DNA of 6,718 bases from positions 1-6,718 of the forward strand of contig CALAPG010000301.1 of assembly GCA_937889485.1 (NCBI GenBank), written 5' to 3'. The notes under the pieces are model-generated. The model was not told the origin of the DNA and searched no databases. It saw only the letters and a list, made by a program, of their open reading frames with translations. Origin of the DNA: an uncultured Moraxella sp. (GTDB taxonomy: Bacteria > Pseudomonadota > Gammaproteobacteria > Pseudomonadales > Moraxellaceae). This document shows, piece by piece, positions 1 to 5,466 of the stretch. The stretch's first letter is position 1; every line of letters begins with the position of its first letter. The translations under genes and the position numbers were made by a program.

Positions 1-95
1 TTTTGATAAAATATTCATTGAAAATCAACCTATTGAATCAGTGTTGTGTTGAATTTATTTGTATCTATTTCATCTTTTTTTGCTCTTTTTAAAAT

Positions 96-148
96 TTGAT
101 TTACGCCATAAATACGCCATAATAAGTAAAAATATCATAAGGCGTAAA
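96..148 (+). promoter_or_regulatory. Putative integrase promoter with TACGCC repeats
   Basis: A -35-like TTGATT (96-101) and a -10-like CATAAT (118-123) are separated by 16 nt. The spacer and -10 carry two direct copies of TACGCCATAA (102-111 and 113-122), 11 bp apart, about one helical turn. An inverted copy, GGCGTAAA (141-148), matches TTTACGCC at 100-107 and abuts the start codon. It also contains the probable ribosome binding site (AAGG, 139-142). Repeats placed like this could be an operator for autoregulation or recombinase arm-type sites. The repeats are seen directly; their function is inferred. Confidence 0.4.
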
Positions 149-149
149 A

Positions 150-791
150 ATGGGTACAATCACGCAGCGTAAGTTAGTCAATGGATCAATACGCTATCGT
201 GCTGAAATTCGAATCAATCGAAAAGATTTACCAATATATAAAGAAAGTAAAACATTTGGATCGAAGAAAGTTGCAGCAATTTGGTTAGCAAAAAGGGAAG
301 CTGAAATAGAAGAAAATCCTGAAATTTTGTTTGGTCAAGAAGATGTAATAGATCTAACTCTTTCTAACGCTATTTCGAAATATTTGGCGGAAGTGGGAGC
401 TGAGTATGGACGAACTAAAACATATTCACTCAAACTTATTCAGAAGTTTCCAATCGCGCGGCATGTTATCACAAAAATTAAATCGACTCATATTGCGGAA
501 CACGTAGCTCTACGCAAAAAAGGCATTGAAGATCTAAGACTCGCTCCTGTTGCATCTAGTACACTCCAGCATGAGCTTTTACATATTAGAGGGGTGCTAT
601 CTCATGCAGCGGTGATGTGGGATATAGATATTGATCTAAATGCCTTTGACAAAGCGACAGCGCAATTACGAAAAACACGCCAAATTTCTTCAAGTCAGAA
701 AAGAGATAGGCTCCCGACCAATGATGAGCTGATGGCACTTACAAAATCAGCGGCACCAAAATCTTTATCTCAGCAGGTGAGCATGACCTAA
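150..791 (+). CDS. Phage-type tyrosine recombinase (integrase), 3'-truncated
   Basis: This resembles the N-terminal half of a prophage or island tyrosine integrase, which would cut and rejoin DNA at attachment sites. Residues 1-60 look like the basic arm-binding region (ITQRKL..GSIRYRAEIRINRKDLPIYKESKTF). Residues ~66-195 look like the helical core-binding domain, ending in the linker RDRLPTNDELMALT. The C-terminal catalytic domain with the Arg, Lys, HxxR and Tyr residues is absent. Family members are usually about 350-420 aa, and only about 198 of the 213 residues here look native. The last ~15 (from about position 745) are acyl-CoA dehydrogenase DNA read in the wrong frame, up to a TGA-like overlap ending in TAA at 789-791. 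The gene is AT-richer than what follows, as expected for acquired DNA. It cannot be an active recombinase as it stands. The start ATG has AAGG 7 nt upstream. The family call is fairly sure from overall pattern, but no catalytic motif is available to confirm it. Confidence 0.72.
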   Translation: MGTITQRKLVNGSIRYRAEIRINRKDLPIYKESKTFGSKKVAAIWLAKREAEIEENPEILFGQEDVIDLTLSNAISKYLAEVGAEYGRTKTYSLKLIQKFPIARHVITKIKSTHIAEHVALRKKGIEDLRLAPVASSTLQHELLHIRGVLSHAAVMWDIDIDLNAFDKATAQLRKTRQISSSQKRDRLPTNDELMALTKSAAPKSLSQQVSMT

Positions 792-802
792 CCGAAAACA
801 TC

Positions 803-1993
803 GTGCATATTGTGCTAGCGCGCCTACCTGATGCCCCAGAAGGCACCAAAGGGATTTCGTTGTTTATCGTGCCAAAATTCTTGGTAGATGAGCAAGGGAC
901 TATCGGAGAGCGCAATGCCGTAAGCTGCGGCTCTATTGAGCACAAAATGGGCATCAAAGCGTCTGCCACAGCGGTGCTCAACTTTGATGGCGCGACAGGC
1001 TACTTGATTGGCGAGCCGCACAAAGGGCTAAAAGCCATGTTTACCTTTATGAATACCGCGCGCCTTGGCACAGGTATCCAAGGGCTTGCGCACATGGAAC
1101 TGGCTTTTCAAAACGCCCTGCCGTATGCCAAAGAACGCCGCTCCATGCGCGCTTTATCGGGCAAAAAAGAGCCTAACCAAGTGGCAGATGCCATCATTCA
1201 TCATGCCGATGTCGCCCGTATGCTCCTGACCCAAAAAGCCTTCTCAGAAGGCGCGCGTTCCATGATTTATCACGCTGCGCGTTATGCCGATAAAATGTTT
1301 GAAGCGGCAATGACAGGCGATGAGGCAGAATTTCATAAATGGGATGACAAACTGGGCTTTTACACCCCCGTACTTAAAGGTTTCTTAACCGAGCTTAGCT
1401 TAGAATCTGCCAAACACGGCATGCAAATCTATGGCGGACATGGCTATATCAAAGAATGGGGCATGGAGCAAATCGCTCGTGATGCCCGCATTGGCACCTT
1501 ATATGAAGGCACCACAGGCGTACAAGCGCTAGACTTGTTGGGTCGTAAAGTGCTTATCCAATCAAAAGGTAAATTGGTACTTGATTACACCGCCAACATC
1601 ATGAAATGGTGCAGTGAATACGCCCTTGACAAAGGCATGCGTAAGTTTGTGTGGCAGCTCACCAAATACTGCGCTGAGTGGAACACCTTGACCACGCGCA
1701 TCATGCTCACCGCGCGCAAAGACCGTGAAATCGTCTCAGCGGCATCGGATGATTACTTGATGTATTCAGGCTATGTCATCATGGGCTATCACTGGGCACG
1801 CATGGCAGCCATCGCTTATGACAAGCTCAAAAATGGCGGTAGCGAAACCCAAGAATTCTATGAAGCCAAAATCAAAACCGCTGAGTTTTATTTTGAAAAA
1901 CTGCTGCCACGCGCGTCAGGTATTTCAGAAAGTATGCTAACACCCAGCGAAGTGATGGCATTAGACTTAGATAGCTTTAACTTTTTAGACTAA
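803..1993 (+). CDS. Acyl-CoA dehydrogenase, large FadE-like type, 5'-truncated
   Basis: Acyl-CoA dehydrogenases are FAD enzymes that make trans-2-enoyl-CoA in fatty acid beta-oxidation. Homology starts before the GTG at 803: the same frame is open from 728 and reads ADGTYKISGTKIFISAGEHD, the typical middle-domain entry. No usual start codon lies between 728 and 803. From the GTG, the first ~75 residues are the rest of the middle beta domain. Residues ~85-250 are the C-terminal helical domain with YGGHGYIKEWGMEQIARDARI and LYEGTTGVQALDLLGRK; Glu235 aligns with the catalytic base of the family. The last ~140 residues, ending LDSFNFLD, match the extra C-terminal domain of the ~600-aa bacterial subfamily. 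About 170-190 N-terminal residues, including the helical N-domain, are missing, so a working enzyme is unlikely unless the join at 728-760 is an assembly error. The frame differs from the integrase, so the two do not form a fusion protein. Confidence 0.85.
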   Translation: MHIVLARLPDAPEGTKGISLFIVPKFLVDEQGTIGERNAVSCGSIEHKMGIKASATAVLNFDGATGYLIGEPHKGLKAMFTFMNTARLGTGIQGLAHMELAFQNALPYAKERRSMRALSGKKEPNQVADAIIHHADVARMLLTQKAFSEGARSMIYHAARYADKMFEAAMTGDEAEFHKWDDKLGFYTPVLKGFLTELSLESAKHGMQIYGGHGYIKEWGMEQIARDARIGTLYEGTTGVQALDLLGRKVLIQSKGKLVLDYTANIMKWCSEYALDKGMRKFVWQLTKYCAEWNTLTTRIMLTARKDREIVSAASDDYLMYSGYVIMGYHWARMAAIAYDKLKNGGSETQEFYEAKIKTAEFYFEKLLPRASGISESMLTPSEVMALDLDSFNFLD

Positions 1994-2005
1994 TCAGTTA
2001 AACTT

Positions 2006-2025
2006 GTTGCGCCCAACCGCGCAAC
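2006..2025 (+). other. Short GC-rich hairpin after the acyl-CoA dehydrogenase
   Basis: A perfect 7-bp stem, GTTGCGC (2006-2012) with GCGCAAC (2019-2025), encloses a 6-nt loop shortly after the stop codon. No T-run follows, so it is not an intrinsic terminator by itself. It could shield the mRNA 3' end ahead of the terminator at 2046. The structure is read directly; the role is a guess. Confidence 0.4.
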
Positions 2026-2045
2026 GCTGATCATGGTACAATACC

Positions 2046-2080
2046 AAAAAGCTGCTCAATTGATATTGGGGCAGCTTTTT
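2046..2080 (+). terminator. Intrinsic terminator of the acyl-CoA dehydrogenase gene
   Basis: A perfect 10-bp stem pairs AAAAAGCTGC (2046-2055) with GCAGCTTTTT (2071-2080). An inner CAAT/ATTG extension (2057-2060 with 2065-2068) closes on a TGAT loop. The stem ends in five T residues. Because the stem is A-run/T-run symmetrical, it could work in both directions, but no minus-strand gene ends here. Confidence 0.85.
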
Positions 2081-2106
2081 GTCATTTTATCTAACACTTT
2101 GATACT
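2079..2106 (+). promoter_or_regulatory. Candidate ispA promoter
   Basis: TTGTCA (2079-2084, five of six to the -35 consensus) and GATACT (2101-2106, four of six to the -10) are spaced by 16 nt. The predicted start, near 2113, leaves a leader of about 26 nt. The -35 overlaps the T-tract of the preceding terminator. This would make ispA its own transcription unit rather than part of an xseB-ispA-dxs operon. Confidence 0.4.
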
Positions 2107-2138
2107 TTAGCCAACCTTCGCCAATACAAGCTGCTCTT

Positions 2139-3032
2139 ATGGAATTTACCGAATTTTCTCATCACGTCATTACCCAGCTCCACCAAGACATTGACGGCTA
2201 TCTGCACGCCTGTCAGCTGCCCAATCCCCTTGAGCAGGCAAGCCTATATGCCATGACCAATGGCGGCAAACGGGTGCGTCCCCTGTTGGTTGCTGCCACA
2301 TATGCCACCCTAAGCCCGTCTGCACAGCCGCATACCCTTAGCGGTGACGTCAGACGCGCCATGATGGCGGTAGAATGTTTACATGGTTATTCATTGGTGC
2401 ATGATGATTTGCCCTGTATGGACGATGACGCGCTACGCCGCGGACGGGCGACCACCCACATTGCGTATGGCGAAGCAGCTGCCTTACTGGCAGGGGATGT
2501 ATTACAAACCTTGGCATTTGAAGCGTTTAGCCATGTATTTTTTGGGGAAGACTGCCAATATGCGACTGCTTTATCGGCGGTTTTTGCGCCTAGAGCTAGA
2601 CGTATGGTGATGGGGCAAATGCTGGATGTCAACGGCGAAGCGCAGCAGCTAACCCAAAGCGCGCTAGAAGCAATTCACCGTGATAAAACAGGCGCGCTCA
2701 TTGAAGCATCTGTGTTGATGGGGGCAATATGTGCCAAGGCTAATAGCCGTCAACTTGATGCGGTCACGGTCTTTGCCAACCATATTGGCTTAGCTTTTCA
2801 AGTGCAAGATGATATTTTGGATGTGGTGGCTGATAGCGAGCAGCTTGGCAAACCTGCAGGCAGCGATGAAAAACTGGATAAATCCACCTATGTCAAACTA
2901 CTGGGCGTTGACGCTGCCAACCAGTATGCGCAAAGTTTGTTTGACACCGCCAAACAGGCAATCACGGCAGAATTTGGCTCACACAATTATTTGATAGATT
3001 TGGCGGATTGGTTATGGCAAAGAGAAAAATAA
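2139..3032 (+). CDS. ispA: Farnesyl diphosphate synthase (geranyltranstransferase)
   Basis: The enzyme condenses IPP with DMAPP and then GPP to give C15 farnesyl diphosphate in the cytosol. That product feeds quinone side chains and undecaprenyl phosphate. All key motifs of class I trans-prenyltransferases are present: GGKRVRP (42-48) for pyrophosphate binding, the first Asp-rich motif DDLPCMD (89-95) with the two-residue insertion typical of bacterial FPP synthases, the DKTGALIEAS stretch (~182-191), and the second Asp-rich motif FQVQDDILDV ending at Asp228. Tyr84 lies five residues before the first Asp motif, as in other IspA proteins, which suits a C15 product. The length of 297 aa is normal for IspA. 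The ATG has only a weak upstream ribosome binding site. In many gammaproteobacteria ispA sits between xseB and dxs; neither neighbour is here. Instead it stands alone between two terminators. Geranylgeranyl diphosphate synthase is a less likely alternative. Confidence 0.95.
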   Translation: MEFTEFSHHVITQLHQDIDGYLHACQLPNPLEQASLYAMTNGGKRVRPLLVAATYATLSPSAQPHTLSGDVRRAMMAVECLHGYSLVHDDLPCMDDDALRRGRATTHIAYGEAAALLAGDVLQTLAFEAFSHVFFGEDCQYATALSAVFAPRARRMVMGQMLDVNGEAQQLTQSALEAIHRDKTGALIEASVLMGAICAKANSRQLDAVTVFANHIGLAFQVQDDILDVVADSEQLGKPAGSDEKLDKSTYVKLLGVDAANQYAQSLFDTAKQAITAEFGSHNYLIDLADWLWQREK

Positions 3033-3057
3033 TTGACGCCAGCGCTTCACTTAAAAA

Positions 3058-3071
3058 GTAGGCTGTAGGCT
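3058..3071 (+). repeat. Tandem 7-mer GTAGGCT x2
   Basis: GTAGGCT occurs twice head to tail in the 96-nt gap between the convergent ispA and RDD genes. It could be chance, and no function can be assigned. Confidence 0.4.
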
Positions 3072-3110
3072 AAAACACCTAATAAAGCACCTGAGAAAGG
3101 TTGTTACCAG

Positions 3111-3136
3111 AGCCGCCCTATAAGCGGCTTATTTTT
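3111..3136 (+). terminator. Intrinsic terminator of ispA
   Basis: AGCCGC (3111-3116) pairs with GCGGCT (3124-3129) around a 7-nt loop, followed by TATTTTTT (3130-3136). The structure overlaps the last codons and stop of the convergent RDD gene. On the minus strand the same hairpin has no T-run behind it, so it most likely serves ispA only. Confidence 0.7.
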
Positions 3137-3728
3137 TGCGAAAGCCTGCAAACAAGCCTTCATGCACTATTTTTGGCATTTTCATGGTTACGGTGTCTGA
3201 TAACAAATCATGCACCGCCAAACCTTGCTTATTAATCCATGCAAACCAATAATTAAACAGCAAACCCATAAACATACTCAGATAAATCGCCCCTGAAGTA
3301 CGATGAATCAAAAACCCAAGCCCACCGCACAGCGCGGGTAGCACACACGCCGCCAAAATCCGCTTCACTGCTTTCCCCCAAGACAGCAGTGAACCATCAC
3401 GGTTCATGGTCTTAAGCCGCCATGTCTGCATGCCCAGCGTCTGCCCTGCCTTGCGCCAAAACACCCCATAAAACCCCACCAAAATCATCACAAACGCAGG
3501 AATTTGCACAAAGTTTCGGTACCAATGCGGCAAGGTTGTCGCCTGCGTCATTTGTGTACCTGCCACACCCAAAAGTTTGGTGCCTAGCACAATGAGCAGC
3601 ATTTGCACAAAAAACAATACTGCCAAAATCAGCATACCGTCATACAGTATTGCCATCAAGCGCGTACCTGCTTTGGCAATGATTGGCTGTTCTTGGGTCG
3701 TATGGGCAACGGGCGAAATCTGTGTCAT
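3129..3728 (-). CDS. RDD-family integral membrane protein
   Basis: A 199-aa inner-membrane protein of the RDD family; the substrate or role of this member cannot be told from sequence. A short polar N-terminus (1-22) precedes helix 1, which starts with Arg23 and Asp30 in RLMAILYDGMLIL, the conserved Arg and Asp typical of the family. Further hydrophobic segments are FVQIPAFVMILVGFYGVFW, ILAACVLPALCGGLGFLIH and GAIYLSMFMGLLFNYWFAW. Between the second and third, RKAGQTLGMQTWRLKTM is the usual family loop. Near the C-terminus, GLAVHDLLSDTVTM supplies a conserved His-Asp-x3-Asp segment. I chose the ATG at 3728: it has GGGAA (3734-3738) upstream, and family similarity begins close to it. The frame is open to 3854, but that extension (MAEWSYSLFCKS...) is Cys-rich, unlike a membrane protein start, and runs back across the likely promoter. 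It converges on ispA with a 96-nt gap. Confidence 0.88.
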   Translation of the reverse strand: MTQISPVAHTTQEQPIIAKAGTRLMAILYDGMLILAVLFFVQMLLIVLGTKLLGVAGTQMTQATTLPHWYRNFVQIPAFVMILVGFYGVFWRKAGQTLGMQTWRLKTMNRDGSLLSWGKAVKRILAACVLPALCGGLGFLIHRTSGAIYLSMFMGLLFNYWFAWINKQGLAVHDLLSDTVTMKMPKIVHEGLFAGFRKK

Positions 3729-3760
3729 GGCGGTTCCCAAGTTGATAAAAGATAAGCAAA

Positions 3761-3766
3761 ATTGTA
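3761..3766 (-). promoter_or_regulatory. Possible -10 element of the RDD gene
   Basis: On the minus strand TACAAT (complement of 3761-3766) lies 32 nt before the chosen ATG, giving a leader of about 26 nt. No good -35 is visible at 16-18 nt spacing. The gene may therefore depend on an activator or on read-through from the tRNA unit, although a strong terminator intervenes. Confidence 0.3.
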
Positions 3767-3863
3767 GCCTAAACACACACAAAATACCATGGGTATCACT
3801 GTGACGGCACATACAGGGAGATTTACAAAAAAGGCTATACGACCACTCAGCCAAAAAACAAGC

Positions 3864-3898
3864 AAAAAAAAACCGCCTAAAGTCAAAGACTGGCGATT
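3864..3898 (-). terminator. Intrinsic terminator of the tRNA-Ser/tRNA-Arg unit
   Basis: Read on the minus strand, AATCGCC (3898-3892) pairs with GGCGGTT (3877-3871) through seven pairs including one wobble. A nested AGTC-TTT-GACT hairpin lies inside. An uninterrupted run of T residues follows (complement of 3864-3872). It lies 24 nt beyond the tRNA-Arg 3' end and separates the RNA genes from the RDD gene. Confidence 0.85.
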
Positions 3899-3921
3899 TC
3901 TTAACATTCTAGAATAGTTAG

Positions 3922-3998
3922 TGGTGCGCTTGGAGGGAGTCGAACCCCCGACCCTCAAGTTCGTAGCCTGATGCTCTATCCAACTGAGCTACAAGCGC
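3922..3998 (-). tRNA. tRNA-Arg(ACG)
   Basis: A complete 77-nt tRNA including an encoded CCA (complement of 3922-3924). The acceptor stem GCGCTTG/CAAGCGC is perfect, with discriminator A. The D-arm is GCTC..GAGC. The anticodon stem is TCAGG/CTTGA with one G-T wobble and the loop CTACGAA. The anticodon ACG is at the complement of 3962-3964. The T-loop is TTCGACT. In bacteria A34 of this tRNA is normally deaminated to inosine by TadA so that it reads CGU, CGC and CGA. The anticodon and pairing are seen directly; the editing is family knowledge. It is the second gene of a Ser-Arg pair and also has its own promoter. Confidence 0.97.
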
Positions 3999-4029
3999 TT
4001 AAACTAACATCTTCATCGAAGTGGGCGTC

Positions 4030-4058
4030 ATTATAAGTGGTTTTTTTTACTTAGTCAA
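4030..4058 (-). promoter_or_regulatory. Promoter of tRNA-Arg
   Basis: On the minus strand TTGACT (complement of 4053-4058), a 17-nt spacer and a perfect TATAAT (complement of 4030-4035) form a near-consensus sigma-70 promoter. The GC-rich discriminator GACGCCC follows. Such discriminators are typical of stable-RNA promoters under stringent (ppGpp) control. The predicted start is about 25 nt before the tRNA 5' end. Confidence 0.85.
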
Positions 4059-4101
4059 GCATTTATTTTTGATTTTTTAAAAATAATTTTTGCTAACTAA
4101 A

Positions 4102-4191
4102 TGGCGGTGACGGAGGGATTCGAACCCTCGATACAGTTGCCCGTATGCATCCTTAGCAGGGATGTGGTTTCAGCCACTCACCCACGTCACC
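4102..4191 (-). tRNA. tRNA-Ser(GCU)
   Basis: A complete 90-nt class II tRNA with encoded CCA (complement of 4102-4104). The acceptor stem GGTGACG/CGTCACC is perfect, with discriminator G as expected for serine. The anticodon stem is CATCC/GGATG with loop CTGCTAA; the anticodon GCT is at the complement of 4155-4157 and reads AGC/AGU. The long variable arm pairs ATAC with GTAT, as needed for seryl-tRNA synthetase. The T-stem GAGGG/CCCTC is perfect. It precedes tRNA-Arg by 103 nt on the same strand. Confidence 0.97.
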
Positions 4192-4215
4192 AAAAAAATA
4201 CTACTTAACAGACTA

Positions 4216-4262
4216 CACCACTGTGAGGCTTTATCAAAATATGATGATCTCTCAGTGTTGTG
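4216..4262 (-). other. Imperfect stem-loop in the tRNA-Ser 5' leader
   Basis: CACTGTGAG (4219-4227) and CTCTCAGTG (4249-4257) pair at eight of nine positions, with a possible further three pairs (4216-4218 with 4260-4262) beyond a two-base bulge. The arm starts almost exactly at the predicted transcription start, so the precursor would carry a 5' hairpin ahead of the tRNA. It may affect RNase P or RNase E processing; that is inference. Confidence 0.4.
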
Positions 4263-4269
4263 GGACGGC

Positions 4270-4297
4270 ATTATAACAAACTTTGATAAAATTGCAA
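4270..4297 (-). promoter_or_regulatory. Promoter of tRNA-Ser
   Basis: On the minus strand TTGCAA (complement of 4292-4297), a 16-nt spacer and a perfect TATAAT (complement of 4270-4275) are followed by the GC-rich GCCGTCCC. The pattern parallels the tRNA-Arg promoter and again suggests growth-rate or stringent control. The predicted leader is about 70 nt. Confidence 0.75.
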
Positions 4298-4367
4298 GAC
4301 CTTTTAAAAAATTGTGTTAGCAATAATCGTTAAATAGGCAGTTTTCTAGAACCACGGGCGTGATATA

Positions 4368-4386
4368 GGCAAGATGACGGCAAGAT
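4368..4386 (+). repeat. Direct repeat GGCAAGAT x2, 11 bp apart
   Basis: GGCAAGAT occurs at 4368-4375 and 4379-4386. The copies lie on the same helical face, about 60-80 bp upstream of the predicted thiD transcription start. The position would suit an activator, but nothing in the sequence names one. Confidence 0.3.
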
Positions 4387-4434
4387 AAACGCGGGTTAAA
4401 CATCAAATCAACACAAAAACGGCGGTGTCTGTCC

Positions 4435-4440
4435 TATAAT
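4435..4440 (+). promoter_or_regulatory. Candidate thiD promoter -10 box
   Basis: A perfect TATAAT lies 112 nt upstream of the thiD start and would start transcription near 4447. At 17-nt spacing the -35 region reads CACAAA, a poor match, so the promoter may need an activator. The rest of 4298-4434 holds no gene that I can support. Confidence 0.45.
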
Positions 4441-4451
4441 CTTTGGGCATG

Positions 4452-4464
4452 GCTAACTGTTAGC
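4452..4464 (+). promoter_or_regulatory. 13-bp palindrome at the thiD transcription start
   Basis: GCTAAC-T-GTTAGC is a perfect palindrome about 12 bp downstream of the -10 box, where a repressor would block initiation. In RNA, alternative pairings exist: GGCAT (4446-4450) with ATGCC (4481-4485), AGCGG (4462-4466) with CCGCT (4484-4488), and CTAAC (4453-4457) with GTTAG (4493-4497). The leader could therefore switch between folds. Confidence 0.4.
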
Positions 4465-4509
4465 GGATGAGTTGAGGTAAATGCCGCTTTTGGTTAGTTG
4501 ATGTTGTTA

Positions 4510-4537
4510 TTTTTAGGTATTTTTTTAGGTATTTTTT
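4510..4537 (+). repeat. 12-nt tandem repeat in the thiD leader
   Basis: The unit TTTTTAGGTATT is present twice exactly (4510-4521, 4522-4533), followed by a partial third copy. It ends just before the ribosome binding site GAGGGA (4538-4543). The U-rich leader may aid ribosome loading, or copy number may vary between strains. Confidence 0.6.
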
Positions 4538-4546
4538 GAGGGATAG

Positions 4547-5395
<849 letters not shown>

Positions 5396-5466
5396 ATTTT
5401 GCCCCATGATTGTGTCATTTTTTTGGTGATAATAGCCTAATTTTTGTGTGAGAAGGATAACTACCC

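Noticed and set aside
739..1021. Minus-strand open frames inside the acyl-CoA dehydrogenase start
   Set aside because: They lie opposite sequence with clear dehydrogenase similarity and have no ribosome binding site or family features.
150..1993. Integrase-acyl-CoA dehydrogenase fusion protein
   Set aside because: The two coding sequences are in different frames and the integrase frame stops at 789-791.
2383..2632. Open frames on both strands within ispA
   Set aside because: They overlap the catalytic Asp-rich motif region of ispA in other frames; composition is that of shadow frames.
3729..3854. 42-residue N-terminal extension of the RDD protein to an upstream start
   Set aside because: It is Cys-rich and unlike family N-termini, it lies over the probable -10 element and close to the tRNA terminator, and the ATG at 3728 has a better ribosome binding site.
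3725..3958. Open frame on the minus strand between the RDD gene and the tRNAs
   Set aside because: It starts within tRNA-Arg and runs through the terminator; its product shows no domain pattern.
3922..4191. tRNA genes as attachment site for the integrase
   Set aside because: The integrase fragment is about 3 kb away with chromosomal genes between, and no duplicated tRNA 3' end is visible in the window.
4192..4440. Replication origin suggested by the skew change
   Set aside because: No cluster of TTATCCACA-type DnaA boxes and no dnaA, gidA or rpmH neighbours.
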